Positions 8,856 through 17,686 of a stretch of 64,000 nt of DNA are shown here, in pieces; position 1 is the first letter of the stretch, and each line of letters opens with the position of its first letter. The stretch is from CBDCGJ01 sp965238305. GTDB taxonomy: Bacteria; Pseudomonadota; Alphaproteobacteria; GCA-2731375. The stretch spans positions 3,038,001 to 3,102,000 of the forward strand of contig CBDEHK010000001.1 of NCBI GenBank assembly GCA_965238305.1. The letters run 5' to 3'. A model generated the notes under the pieces. The model did not search any database and was not told where the DNA came from. It saw only the letters and a list, made by a program, of their open reading frames with translations. Made by a program: the position numbers and the translations under genes.

Positions 8856-10109
8856 GTGGATGCAGGATTGAAAAAACTTCTACTTCTCATTCCAACCACC
8901 AGCTATCGAACCGATGATTTCATGGCGGCGGCGGAAAAACTAGGCGTTGAGATTTATCTTGGTACTAATGAAAAACAGGCGCTAGAGGATCTTTCAGGTG
9001 GTCGAATTCTGGCTTTTGACTTTGAAGACATTGAACATGGCGCCTCCCAGATTGTCGAGAAGACGGCGGAAATCGGCCTAGATGCTGTGGTTTCGGTCGA
9101 TGATGGCGCCAATGTTCTTTCTGCCGCAGCGGCAAAAAAATTAGGATTGCGACACAACGATCCGGACGCCGTCTCATTCAGCCGCAACAAATACTATTTC
9201 CGCCAGAAATTACAGGAAGCAGATTGCTTATCGCCTGATTTCCAATTGCAGCCGCTAACCGCCAATCCGGCGGAAATCGCGCGCGAGATTACATTCCCCT
9301 GCGTTATCAAACCGCTGACTTTGAATATGAGCCGCGGCGTCATCCGGGCAGATGGACATAATTCCTTTGTCGCAGCGTTTGATCGCGTAAAAGAAATCAT
9401 TGCACAACCCGATGCCAAAACTCCCGGGATTGCGGCGGATCATTTGATGATTGAAAGCTATGTACCGGGCAAAGAATACGCCATTGAGGGACTGATACGA
9501 AATGGTGAACTCATTATTTTGGCGATATTCGATAAACCAGATCCGTTGGAGGGTCCCTATTTTGAAGAAACCATATATGTTACCCCTGCTTCTGTCTCTC
9601 CGGCGCTGAAATCAAATATTCATCAGGCAGCGCAAGATGCGATCAGGGCGATTGGGTTATCGGATGGACCGACCCATATCGATCTTCGGGTGAACGAAAC
9701 TGGCGTCTACATTATCGAAGCGGACGCCAGAACCATCGGAGGACACTGTGGTCGCAGCTTACGTTTCGGTGATGGCATGCGATTGGAAGAAGTGGTGTTG
9801 CGCCATGCACTGGACTTACCGATAAGGCTGGGCGAGCGGACGGACAAAGCCGGCGGTGTCATGATGATTCCAATTCCAAGCACCGGAATATTGAAAGAAT
9901 TTCACGGGGTCGATGACGCGCAAATGGTTCCAAATATTGCCGAAATATCAATTACAATTCCACTCAATCATAAAGTTGTTACGTTGCCGGATGGCGGGCG
10001 TTATTTGGGCTTCATTATCGCCCACGCAAATACCGCATCAGAAGTAACCAATGCTTTGCGCACCGCTCATGCCCACCTTGAATTTGTCATCGATGACATC
10101 ACAGAATAA
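8856..10109 (+). CDS. ATP-grasp domain ligase of unknown substrate
   Basis: 417 residues from a GTG at 8856. The N-terminal third is a Rossmann-like pre-ATP-grasp domain. The middle has ATP-grasp features: FPCVIKPLTLNMSRGV as the glycine-rich ATP loop, the ESYVPGKEYAIEG segment and the metal-binding HIDLRVN...YIIEADAR region. The C-terminal part resembles carbamoyl-phosphate-synthase-like or BacD-type amino-acid ligases. It probably activates a carboxylate by phosphorylation and joins it to an amine. The neighbours (an Fe-S scaffold and an unknown small protein) do not identify the substrate. Confidence 0.8.
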   Translation: MDAGLKKLLLLIPTTSYRTDDFMAAAEKLGVEIYLGTNEKQALEDLSGGRILAFDFEDIEHGASQIVEKTAEIGLDAVVSVDDGANVLSAAAAKKLGLRHNDPDAVSFSRNKYYFRQKLQEADCLSPDFQLQPLTANPAEIAREITFPCVIKPLTLNMSRGVIRADGHNSFVAAFDRVKEIIAQPDAKTPGIAADHLMIESYVPGKEYAIEGLIRNGELIILAIFDKPDPLEGPYFEETIYVTPASVSPALKSNIHQAAQDAIRAIGLSDGPTHIDLRVNETGVYIIEADARTIGGHCGRSLRFGDGMRLEEVVLRHALDLPIRLGERTDKAGGVMMIPIPSTGILKEFHGVDDAQMVPNIAEISITIPLNHKVVTLPDGGRYLGFIIAHANTASEVTNALRTAHAHLEFVIDDITE

Positions 10110-10416
10110 AACACCTGAAGTTAATGTTGATTTTGCAGATGGCGTCCTTCATCTCGACTTGGGCAATTACGAAATTAGCATTACTTTGGGGGTAATACTT
10201 GATGATGGCGGAATGGTTATTTCGCAAGCGCTGAGTATATTTGCGCGTTGGCTCGTTGCTGATTGGGATGATTTGTCGGCGCAAGAAAGTATGGATTTGC
10301 GGAGTTTGTTCGCTGGTGCTGACATTCGAGTATGCGATCACGCTTCCGCCGATGCGGATTTCCGGGTCGAGGCAAACGATATTTTTGAGTTTTTAATCGG
10401 GCTAAGAGCAGAATGA
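10093..10416 (+). CDS. Unknown 107-aa protein coupled to the ATP-grasp gene
   Basis: Not recognised. The ATG at 10093 overlaps the 3' end of the ATP-grasp gene by 17 bases, which suggests translational coupling. The frame is also open further upstream inside that gene. The protein is acidic, has no signal or membrane helix, and has a plausible alternating beta pattern at residues 12-40 followed by a helix containing ARWLVADWDDL. The two genes may be co-expressed. No function is proposed. Confidence 0.55.
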   Translation: MTSQNKTPEVNVDFADGVLHLDLGNYEISITLGVILDDGGMVISQALSIFARWLVADWDDLSAQESMDLRSLFAGADIRVCDHASADADFRVEANDIFEFLIGLRAE

Positions 10417-10429
10417 CGGATACTGACCG

Positions 10430-11695
10430 ATGACTGAATTTTCCCGTGATGTCGCGTTGCTCTTGGTGCTCGCGTCCATGTTCGGATTGGTAAACCACAA
10501 GCTTCTCAAACTTCACCGAACGATTGGTTTGGTCATAGTTGCCCTGTTCTCTTCTTTGTCGATTTTGGCATTGGACGCCGTATTTCCATCATTTTCACTC
10601 GGCAAACAGTTTCGAGCCGAACTCATTGAAATCGACTTCTCTGATGTTCTCATGCACGGAATGCTTAGTTTTCTGCTGTTTGCCGGTGCTATGCATGTAG
10701 ACTTAAATCGATTGGCCGAACAAAAATGGGTTGTGGGCGTAATGGCGACGTTCGGCGTCGTGACATCCACATTTTTGGTCGGCGGTGCGATGTGGTGGGT
10801 GTTTGGGGCGCTTGGGTTGCAGATTTCATTCATTTATTGTTTGATTTTTGGTGCCCTCATCTCGCCCACGGATCCCGTTGCGGTACTAGGTATACTGAAG
10901 ACAGCCAACGCTCCAGAAAGTCTGGAAGCAAAGATCGCCGGTGAAAGTCTGTTTAACGACGGCGTCGGCGTGGTCGTATTTATCATATTGGTGGGCATTG
11001 CGGTCGGTACCGGCGACGGTGGCAACCTTGACGCGATGGATATTGCCATCTTGTTTGGCAAAGAGGCTGTTGGCGGTGCGATGCTCGGTCTTATTGGCGG
11101 AGGTATCGCTTTTTACACGCTCAGAAGCGTCGATGAACACAATCTTGAAGTTCTGATCACATTGGCTCTGGTCACCGGTCTTTATGAATTGGCACAGTAT
11201 CTTCATTCCTCCGGCCCGATCGCTGTCGTTGTCGCTGGGTTATTAATTGGCAATCACGGTAAACGTTTGGCGATGAGCGAAACAACCCGTGTCCATCTCA
11301 GCAATTTCTGGACCCTCATTGATGAAATATTGAATGCCGTGCTTTTTCTGCTGATCGGTCTCGAAGTTGTACTGATTTCAATGGAGGCTAGTTATATTAT
11401 TGCTGGGATAATTGGCATACCCGTCGTCCTCCTATCAAGGTTCGTCTGTGTCGGCATTCCGATCACCCTGTTCCGCCTACGAGAAACATTCAGCCCGGGT
11501 GCTGTTCGAATTCTGACATGGGGTGGCTTGCGCGGCGGGATCTCTGTGGCACTCGCCTTGTCGTTGCCCCCAAGTCCAGAAAAGCCTCTTATTTTGACGG
11601 TTTGTTATCTGATCGTTATTTTTTCGATCATCGTTCAAGGTCTCACAGTCGGGTCTTTGGTCAAACGCCTAATTCCGAATGATCCATCCCGGTAA
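10430..11695 (+). CDS. CPA1-family Na+(K+)/H+ antiporter (NhaP type)
   Basis: 421 residues with about 12 membrane segments. The CPA1 signature residues are present: SPTDPVAVL at 145-153 and the ion-binding Asn-Asp pair at 176-177 in ESLFNDGVG. A later conserved block LTWGGLRGGISVALALSLP is also typical. It exchanges cytoplasmic Na+ or K+ for protons in the inner membrane. It begins 13 bases after the unknown 107-aa gene. A single CPA1 protein is in addition to the multisubunit Mrp antiporter at 37-45 kb. Confidence 0.9.
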   Translation: MTEFSRDVALLLVLASMFGLVNHKLLKLHRTIGLVIVALFSSLSILALDAVFPSFSLGKQFRAELIEIDFSDVLMHGMLSFLLFAGAMHVDLNRLAEQKWVVGVMATFGVVTSTFLVGGAMWWVFGALGLQISFIYCLIFGALISPTDPVAVLGILKTANAPESLEAKIAGESLFNDGVGVVVFIILVGIAVGTGDGGNLDAMDIAILFGKEAVGGAMLGLIGGGIAFYTLRSVDEHNLEVLITLALVTGLYELAQYLHSSGPIAVVVAGLLIGNHGKRLAMSETTRVHLSNFWTLIDEILNAVLFLLIGLEVVLISMEASYIIAGIIGIPVVLLSRFVCVGIPITLFRLRETFSPGAVRILTWGGLRGGISVALALSLPPSPEKPLILTVCYLIVIFSIIVQGLTVGSLVKRLIPNDPSR

Positions 11696-11800
11696 AATAC
11701 ACAACAACCGTGTAATATAAATTAAACTATCTTGAATAAACGGGGAACAATCCTTAGGTTTGTTGCGCGAAGTAAATCCCTCAATATGAACGAGCATACC

Positions 11801-12805
11801 ATGGACATCAAAACCGGTTTTGTCGACACGATCGGAAATACCCCCCTCATCCGCTTAAATCAGGCTTCGGAGGCGACCGGATGTGAAATCTATGGCAAAG
11901 CGGAATTTTTGAATCCCGGTGGCTCTGTCAAAGATCGTGCCGCCCTTGCCATCATCAAGGATGCCGAAGCGAAAGGCCAGATCGAGCCCGGCGGTATCAT
12001 TGTTGAAGGGACGGCCGGGAATACCGGCATCGGCCTTACTTTGGTTGGCAATGCGCGTGGTTATAAATCCGTTATTGTTATTCCAGAAACTCAGACCGAA
12101 GAGAAAAAAAGCACCCTTCGAAACATTGGCGCTGACGTACGTGAAGTCGCCGCCCTGCCCTATAAAGATCCAAACAATTATGTGAAGGTTTCAGGCCGAC
12201 TGGCGGAAGAAATCAACCAAAGCCACGATAAGGGCGCGATCTGGGCCAATCAATTCGACAATGTCGCCAATCGCCAAGGCCATTATGAAACCACAGGACC
12301 GGAGATATTTGCGCAGACCGACGGCAAGATAGACGGTTTCATTTGCGCCATCGGTTCTGGTGGTACCCTCGCTGGTGTGGCGATGGCGCTAACGGAACGC
12401 AAGCCGGAGATCAAAATCGGTTTGGCTGATCCACCAGGTGCGGCGCTATTCAACTATTACGCTCATGGTGAATTGAAGGCCGAAGGAAGCTCTATAACCG
12501 AAGGCATTGGACAAGGCCGGATCACCGCCAATATTGAAGAATTAAAAGTCGATTTGCCGTTTTTTGTTCCGGACGCGGAGGCTGTACAGGTCGCTTTCGA
12601 TCTTTTGCAGTATGAAGGTTTATCGCTGGGGCTATCCAGCGGCGTCAATGTTGCAGGTGCCATTCGGATGGCAAAAGAAATGGGCCCCGGCCATGTCATT
12701 GTCACGGTCCTATGCGACGGTTCCGATCGTTACAAAAGTCGGATGTTCAACCCGGAATTTTTAAAAGGGTTGGACCTGCCGGTTCCCGCTTGGCTGGATC
12801 GTTGA
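11801..12805 (+). CDS. cysK: Cysteine synthase A (O-acetylserine sulfhydrylase family)
   Basis: PLP fold-type II enzyme making cysteine from O-acetylserine and sulfide. The start at the ATG at 11801 gives the family's N-terminus MDIKTGFVDTIGNTPLIRL; ATG 11786 or TTG 11732 are possible but less conserved. The PLP Lys is K44 in GGSVKDRA, with TAGNTGIGLT as the substrate loop and GSGGTLAG as the phosphate-binding loop. 334 residues fits the family. It is followed by alaX and sseA on the same strand, a sulfur-amino-acid neighbourhood completed by metC at 20.7 kb. Confidence 0.9.
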   Translation: MDIKTGFVDTIGNTPLIRLNQASEATGCEIYGKAEFLNPGGSVKDRAALAIIKDAEAKGQIEPGGIIVEGTAGNTGIGLTLVGNARGYKSVIVIPETQTEEKKSTLRNIGADVREVAALPYKDPNNYVKVSGRLAEEINQSHDKGAIWANQFDNVANRQGHYETTGPEIFAQTDGKIDGFICAIGSGGTLAGVAMALTERKPEIKIGLADPPGAALFNYYAHGELKAEGSSITEGIGQGRITANIEELKVDLPFFVPDAEAVQVAFDLLQYEGLSLGLSSGVNVAGAIRMAKEMGPGHVIVTVLCDGSDRYKSRMFNPEFLKGLDLPVPAWLDR

Positions 12806-12845
12806 GGTCTGCGATAGTGACGCCCGTTAACTAGCGGGTGATCGA

Positions 12846-13562
12846 ATGAATACAGAAACAATCTTCACTGACGATCCTTATGCACGGAATTGCGAAGCGA
12901 AAGTCGTGGCAATAAACGACCTCGGCGGCGTCATCTTGGACCGGACAGTATTTTATCCAACCGGTGGTGGGCAACCGGGTGATAGCGGTAATTTGCGTCT
13001 TGGTGATGGCCGCCAGATTTCGATCGTTACTGCCGTGAAAGGTGACAGCGCCAATGAAGTTGTCCATGTCCCTGCGGAGGGACAAGAGCCGCCGGCGATC
13101 GGCGACAAAGTCACTGCCGTCATCGATTGGGATCGCCGTCATCGTCTGATGCGAATTCATACCTGTTTGCACCTGTTGTCTGCGGTCCTACCTTACCCTG
13201 TGACCGGTGGTCAAATTGGTGACGGAAAAGGACGGCTGGATTTTGACCTGCCGGAGATGTCAACGACAAAAGAAGAGATTACCGAAAAGCTAAATAGCCT
13301 GATTGTTAGGAATTTGGATGTTACTTACGACTGGATCAGCGACGAAGAATTATCCGCGAACCCGGACTTGGTAAAGACCATGTCGGTGAAACCGCCAATG
13401 GGCCTTGGCAAAGTGCGTCTAATTCGGTTGGACGATTGCGACCTACAGCCGTGTGGTGGCACGCATGTTCGTAACACCGGAGAAATCGGGTCCGTCCGGG
13501 TGCGCAAAATCGAAAAAAAAGGTAAACAAAACCGTCGGGTCTCGATCGAATTTTCGGATTGA
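12846..13562 (+). CDS. Alanyl-tRNA editing protein AlaX
   Basis: Stand-alone trans-editing domain that removes mischarged Ser (or Gly) from tRNA-Ala. 238 residues contain the N-terminal glycine-rich PTGGGQPGDSG segment and both zinc motifs: H105-T-C-L-H109 and C203-GGT-H207. The extra N-terminal beta domain makes it the AlaX-M/II type. It lies 40 bases downstream of cysK. Confidence 0.92.
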   Translation: MNTETIFTDDPYARNCEAKVVAINDLGGVILDRTVFYPTGGGQPGDSGNLRLGDGRQISIVTAVKGDSANEVVHVPAEGQEPPAIGDKVTAVIDWDRRHRLMRIHTCLHLLSAVLPYPVTGGQIGDGKGRLDFDLPEMSTTKEEITEKLNSLIVRNLDVTYDWISDEELSANPDLVKTMSVKPPMGLGKVRLIRLDDCDLQPCGGTHVRNTGEIGSVRVRKIEKKGKQNRRVSIEFSD

Positions 13563-13593
13563 CGATTGGTAGTGAATTGTAGGGATTTATCGA

Positions 13594-14445
13594 ATGGCTT
13601 TCAAAAACAAAGACGCTCTGGTCAATGCAAAATGGCTGGCCAAGAACATAGAAAAGTCAGAAGTCAAAGTCGTCGACGCCAGCTGGTATATGCCGGCGCA
13701 ACAGCGTAATCCCGCATCCGAATATACCGAAGCGCATATTCCCGGCGCGCAGTTTTTTGACATCGATGCCATCGCGGACACTGCTAACCCGCTCCCTCAT
13801 ATGTTTCCAACAGCCGCTCATTTTGCGACGGATGTCGGCAAACTAGGCATAACAAACGTCGATCATGTCGTCTGTTATGATGGCGGCGGCATGATGGCGG
13901 CCAGTCGCGCCTGGTGGATGTTTCGCGCCTTCGGTCATGAAAATGTATCCGTTTTGGATGGCGGCATTGCTAAATGGCAAGACGATAATAACCCGGTAGA
14001 ATCAGGATCAGCCAATGTTACATCCGCCACCTATGATGCGGTATTGGCTGAAGACATGGTTCGTGATGTTGATCACATGCTCGATCTGATCCATAGCCGT
14101 AGTGGAGCGGAGCAAATTATCGATGCCCGCTCATCCGGACGATTTCATGGCACGGATCCGGAGCCACGCGAAGGCTTGCGTGGCGGTAAGATGCCGGGAT
14201 CGCTCAATATTCCAATGCAGATGCTATTGAACGACGACGGAACAATGAAGCCCAAAGGCGACTTGCAAGGTGTCTTTGCCGCGACTGGCTTCGGTTATGA
14301 TCGCCCAGTTGTGACAACTTGTGGATCCGGCATATCGGCAGCTTTATTATTGCTTGGCCTTCATCTGGTGGAGCATGAAGGGTTGGCCCTTTATGATGGC
14401 AGTTGGACCGAATGGGGCGGTCGTGCGGACACCCCAATAATCTAA
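13594..14445 (+). CDS. sseA: 3-Mercaptopyruvate sulfurtransferase
   Basis: 283 residues with two rhodanese domains. The first is inactive; the second carries the catalytic loop TTCGSGISA with C243, matching the CG(S/T)GVTA form of mercaptopyruvate sulfurtransferases rather than thiosulfate-specific enzymes. It transfers sulfane sulfur from 3-mercaptopyruvate. Its position 31 bases after alaX and close to cysK fits cysteine catabolism and sulfur relay. Confidence 0.92.
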   Translation: MAFKNKDALVNAKWLAKNIEKSEVKVVDASWYMPAQQRNPASEYTEAHIPGAQFFDIDAIADTANPLPHMFPTAAHFATDVGKLGITNVDHVVCYDGGGMMAASRAWWMFRAFGHENVSVLDGGIAKWQDDNNPVESGSANVTSATYDAVLAEDMVRDVDHMLDLIHSRSGAEQIIDARSSGRFHGTDPEPREGLRGGKMPGSLNIPMQMLLNDDGTMKPKGDLQGVFAATGFGYDRPVVTTCGSGISAALLLLGLHLVEHEGLALYDGSWTEWGGRADTPII

Positions 14446-14474
14446 ACATCATGATCTAAATTGGGTTTATCGAT

Positions 14475-15455
14475 ATGAAAATAAGAACGTATGAAGATGC
14501 GGACCTCGGTGCTGTGGTGCAGCTATGGCGAGACTGCGACTTATTAGTTAATCCGTTGAACGATCCTAAAAAGGATATCAATTTCTGCCGCGAAAGCGGC
14601 CATGGTGACGTATTGGTTGGACTTGATGATAATGACACTGTCGTTGCCTCGGTGATGATGGGACATGATGGACATCGTGGTTGGATCTATTATCTTGCCA
14701 GCCGGCCCGATATCCAGGGCCAAGGTCATGGCCGATTGATGACGGCAGCGGCGGAAAAATGGTTGAAAGATCGCAGCGTTCCGAAGGTCGAATTATTGGT
14801 GCGCGACACGAATTCACGTGTCATCGGTTTCTATCAACGTTGCGGTTATAATATTGAACCTCGGGCGGTCATGTCGCGGCGCTTGGATGGCGTGCCACTT
14901 GAACTCGCACAACAGAAGGACAACGACCCGGTGGTGATCACTTATCTGTCGATGGATCGCCGTCCGAGCCTACCGCAGATCGAACCAAAATATAAACATT
15001 ATGCCTTGATACGTGCGAACCAGCCGACGGTTTCGTTTTACCGCTATTTATACGACACGGTCGGTAAACAGTGGTTTTGGACTGACCGCAAAGGTTTGAG
15101 CGACGATGAGTTGAAGGCGGTGCTGGACGATGTGGCAGTGGATTTATTCGTGGTTTATGTCGAAGGCAGCCCAGCTGGGTTTTTCGAACTCGACCGCCGG
15201 GAGATGCCAACCATCGATTTGGCCTATTTCGGAATCCTACCTGACTTTATCGGAGGCCGGCTCGGGCCGTGGTTATTGTCGCAAGCGCTGGAGGAAATTT
15301 GGCGCCATGAACCGACGCTTGTAACAGTGAATACCTGCACACTGGATCACCCAAGCGCCTTGCCGCTTTATCAGCGTTTTGGTTATCAGCCCTACGACCG
15401 TAAAGAAGTGGCAACGCCGTGGCAGCGACAAGTTCCAGCCCTCGATGACTTTTGA
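14475..15455 (+). CDS. Tandem GNAT acetyltransferase (two domains in one chain)
   Basis: Residues 1-138 form a YpeA-like GNAT domain with the acetyl-CoA loop RPDIQGQGHGRLM. Residues about 165-326 form a second GNAT domain containing LPDFIGGRLGPWLLSQAL and the late NTCTLDHPSALPLYQRFGY block. The second domain closely resembles a single-domain alphaproteobacterial GNAT that is usually encoded separately. Substrates are unknown. The gene ends just before a shared terminator that separates it from aapP. Confidence 0.85.
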   Translation: MKIRTYEDADLGAVVQLWRDCDLLVNPLNDPKKDINFCRESGHGDVLVGLDDNDTVVASVMMGHDGHRGWIYYLASRPDIQGQGHGRLMTAAAEKWLKDRSVPKVELLVRDTNSRVIGFYQRCGYNIEPRAVMSRRLDGVPLELAQQKDNDPVVITYLSMDRRPSLPQIEPKYKHYALIRANQPTVSFYRYLYDTVGKQWFWTDRKGLSDDELKAVLDDVAVDLFVVYVEGSPAGFFELDRREMPTIDLAYFGILPDFIGGRLGPWLLSQALEEIWRHEPTLVTVNTCTLDHPSALPLYQRFGYQPYDRKEVATPWQRQVPALDDF

Positions 15456-15458
15456 CAT

Positions 15459-15496
15459 GAAAACGCCGCGTCTTTATTCCAGACGCGGCGTCTTTG
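15459..15496. terminator. Bidirectional terminator between convergent genes
   Basis: The perfect 11-bp stem ACGCCGCGTCT (15463-15473) / AGACGCGGCGT (15481-15491) has a 7-base loop, with an A-run on one side and a T-run on the other. It can therefore end both the GNAT gene and the aap operon. Confidence 0.88.
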
Positions 15497-15514
15497 ATTT
15501 CGGATAATATTCTT

Positions 15515-16306
15515 CTAGTGTGCCAAAATTTGGCTTAAGAATAATTTCGTCCGGTCGCTTTGCGGATTGTTGAAGAATTCGTTCGGCGTATTCTGTTCAA
15601 CGATCACCCCTTCATCCATGAAGATGACCCGGTCGGCGACTTTGTTGGCAAAGCCCATTTCGTGCGTCACAACGATCATCGTCATGCCCGTTTCAGCCAA
15701 TTGAATCATCGTATCCAGCACTTCTGATATCATTTCAGGATCAAGTGCGGAAGTCGGTTCATCAAACAACATGATACGCGGTTGCATGCACAGGGCCCGG
15801 GCGATCGCTACGCGTTGCTGCTGCCCGCCGGACATTTGTCCTGGATATTTGTCCGCTTGTTCGGGAATTTTAACCTTGGTCAAATATTCCATGGCGATTT
15901 CTTCTGCATCCGCTTTCGGCATTTTGCGAACCCAGATTGGAGCCAGAGTGCAATTTTGCAGAACCGTCAAATGTGGAAACAAATTGAAGGATTGAAAGAC
16001 CATACCAACTTCAGAGCGGATCTGATCGATATTCTTTAGATTGTTATCCATCGTCACGCCTTCGACGATGATGTCGCCACGTTGATGCTCTTCCAGGCGA
16101 TTGATACAACGGATCAACGTCGATTTACCGGAACCTGAAGGCCCGCAAATAACGATCCGTTCCCGATTACTGACGGTCAGATTAATATCCCGCAGAACGT
16201 GGAAATCGCCATACCATTTGTTCATATCGGTGATCTGAATGGCGATCTCGTCAGACACCGCGGAAGCTATCTGGCCATTGCCTTCATTTGTTTCAGTACT
16301 AGACAT
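15515..16306 (-). CDS. aapP: General L-amino acid ABC transporter, ATP-binding protein
   Basis: 263 residues with Walker A GPSGSGKST at 55-63, signature MSGGQQQR, Walker B IMLFDEPTSALD and a switch His (VVTHEMGFA). It is the last gene of the aapJQMP operon. It powers uptake of polar and other L-amino acids by the polar amino-acid transporter family. The N-terminal 20 residues are a low-complexity extension ahead of the ABC fold. Confidence 0.95.
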   Translation of the reverse strand: MSSTETNEGNGQIASAVSDEIAIQITDMNKWYGDFHVLRDINLTVSNRERIVICGPSGSGKSTLIRCINRLEEHQRGDIIVEGVTMDNNLKNIDQIRSEVGMVFQSFNLFPHLTVLQNCTLAPIWVRKMPKADAEEIAMEYLTKVKIPEQADKYPGQMSGGQQQRVAIARALCMQPRIMLFDEPTSALDPEMISEVLDTMIQLAETGMTMIVVTHEMGFANKVADRVIFMDEGVIVEQNTPNEFFNNPQSDRTKLFLSQILAH

Positions 16307-16341
16307 GCTTATTTACTCCTGCCCATTTCCATGGATATTCT

Positions 16342-17685
16342 CTAGTTGGAGGTCTTACCGCCACCAAGTTTAGATTCAAGATGCTGGCTATATTTGGACA
16401 TTAGGTAACAAAATATAAAGAACACAAATGCCAAGAATACCAAGGGTTCTTTATGTAGCCCACGCCATGCCGGTTGCACGCTGATCTGTGTGGTCATGTT
16501 CAATACGTCGAACAAACCAATGATATAGACCAGGGTTGTGCCCTTGAAAGCGCCGATGAAACTGCCGACGATATTCGGAATCATATATTTCAGTGCTTGC
16601 GGCATGATGATCAAACTCATCGATTGCCAATAACTCAGGCCAATTGCGTGTCCGCCTTCATATTGACCTTTGGGGATTGCCTGCAATCCGGCACGAACCG
16701 TTTCCGCCATATAACAGGCGGAAAACAAACCAAATGCGACAATAACCTGCACCAATTTGTTGATCGCGAAACCTTCCGGCATGAACAGCGGGAACATTGT
16801 TGTTGCCATGAATAGTACCGTAATCAAGGGTACCGAACGAAACACTTCAATGATGGTGATGCTAACGCCCCGCACCACCGGCATCGTCGAACGTCGGCCT
16901 AGTGCCAATATAATACCGCCCGGTAAAGCCACGACAACGCCAATACCCGACAGCACCAGTGTCAGGTGCAAACCGCCCCATTTCGTCCAGCCTATTTCCG
17001 GCAATGACCAACCAAGCTGAATGAAAAAAGCGACAATTGTCAGACCGACAAAAATGCCGAGCTTGACGTTTCGTTGCGTTGACATGTTGGCATTGCTCAT
17101 GCCGAATGTCTGTAAAATCAAGCCACCTAAAGATCGGCCACTGGTCATACCAATGATCGAATGGATGCTGTTCCAGATGATTGAAACAATCGCCAAACTG
17201 ATCATAACTTGCCAGAACACGCCTTTGTCGCCACCAAGGAAAAAATAATTAGACAGAAACGGGTAGAAAACTATAGCCGACGCTGCGATACCAATTTTGC
17301 CTTGTACGCGGGGCAACCATATTGGCAACATCCATAAGATAGCCAAACCGAGCCCGGCATTGACGCGCCATAGGTCGTCGCCCGGATAAACGCCATAGAA
17401 TATTTTACGGAGATTATCAGAGTTAAAAACGCCGGCCCAGCAGGCGCCTTCGACATTGTTGTCGTAACAAGCGCGCCGGTTCTCGCCGCTGAATGTAGCA
17501 TCTATGATGCCCCATTCGATAAAACCGTAACCAGCCAGCCAAATGACATAGAGAGCCACTAAGGTTAGGAAAGAATTGAACCAGTTGCTGAATAGATTTT
17601 CGCTCACCCAGCCCAAAACACCGACTTTGAACACAGGCGGTGCCATCGCGTCTTTGGCGGTCGGATCTGTTACTTCTACGGTCAT
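16342..17685 (-). CDS. aapM: General L-amino acid ABC transporter permease AapM
   Basis: 447-residue inner-membrane permease with the C-terminal BPD_transp_1 domain. The EAA loop is EGGHAIGLSYWQSMSLIIMPQAL. An additional N-terminal block of membrane helices, typical of AapM, makes it longer than ordinary HisM-type permeases. It begins one base after the aapQ stop and precedes aapP by about 35 bases. Confidence 0.94.
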   Translation of the reverse strand: MTVEVTDPTAKDAMAPPVFKVGVLGWVSENLFSNWFNSFLTLVALYVIWLAGYGFIEWGIIDATFSGENRRACYDNNVEGACWAGVFNSDNLRKIFYGVYPGDDLWRVNAGLGLAILWMLPIWLPRVQGKIGIAASAIVFYPFLSNYFFLGGDKGVFWQVMISLAIVSIIWNSIHSIIGMTSGRSLGGLILQTFGMSNANMSTQRNVKLGIFVGLTIVAFFIQLGWSLPEIGWTKWGGLHLTLVLSGIGVVVALPGGIILALGRRSTMPVVRGVSITIIEVFRSVPLITVLFMATTMFPLFMPEGFAINKLVQVIVAFGLFSACYMAETVRAGLQAIPKGQYEGGHAIGLSYWQSMSLIIMPQALKYMIPNIVGSFIGAFKGTTLVYIIGLFDVLNMTTQISVQPAWRGLHKEPLVFLAFVFFIFCYLMSKYSQHLESKLGGGKTSN

Positions 17686-17686
17686 C

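Noticed and set aside
12820..12841. Short GC hairpin between cysK and alaX as a terminator
   Set aside because: Only four base pairs and no T-run; alaX probably stays in the same transcript.
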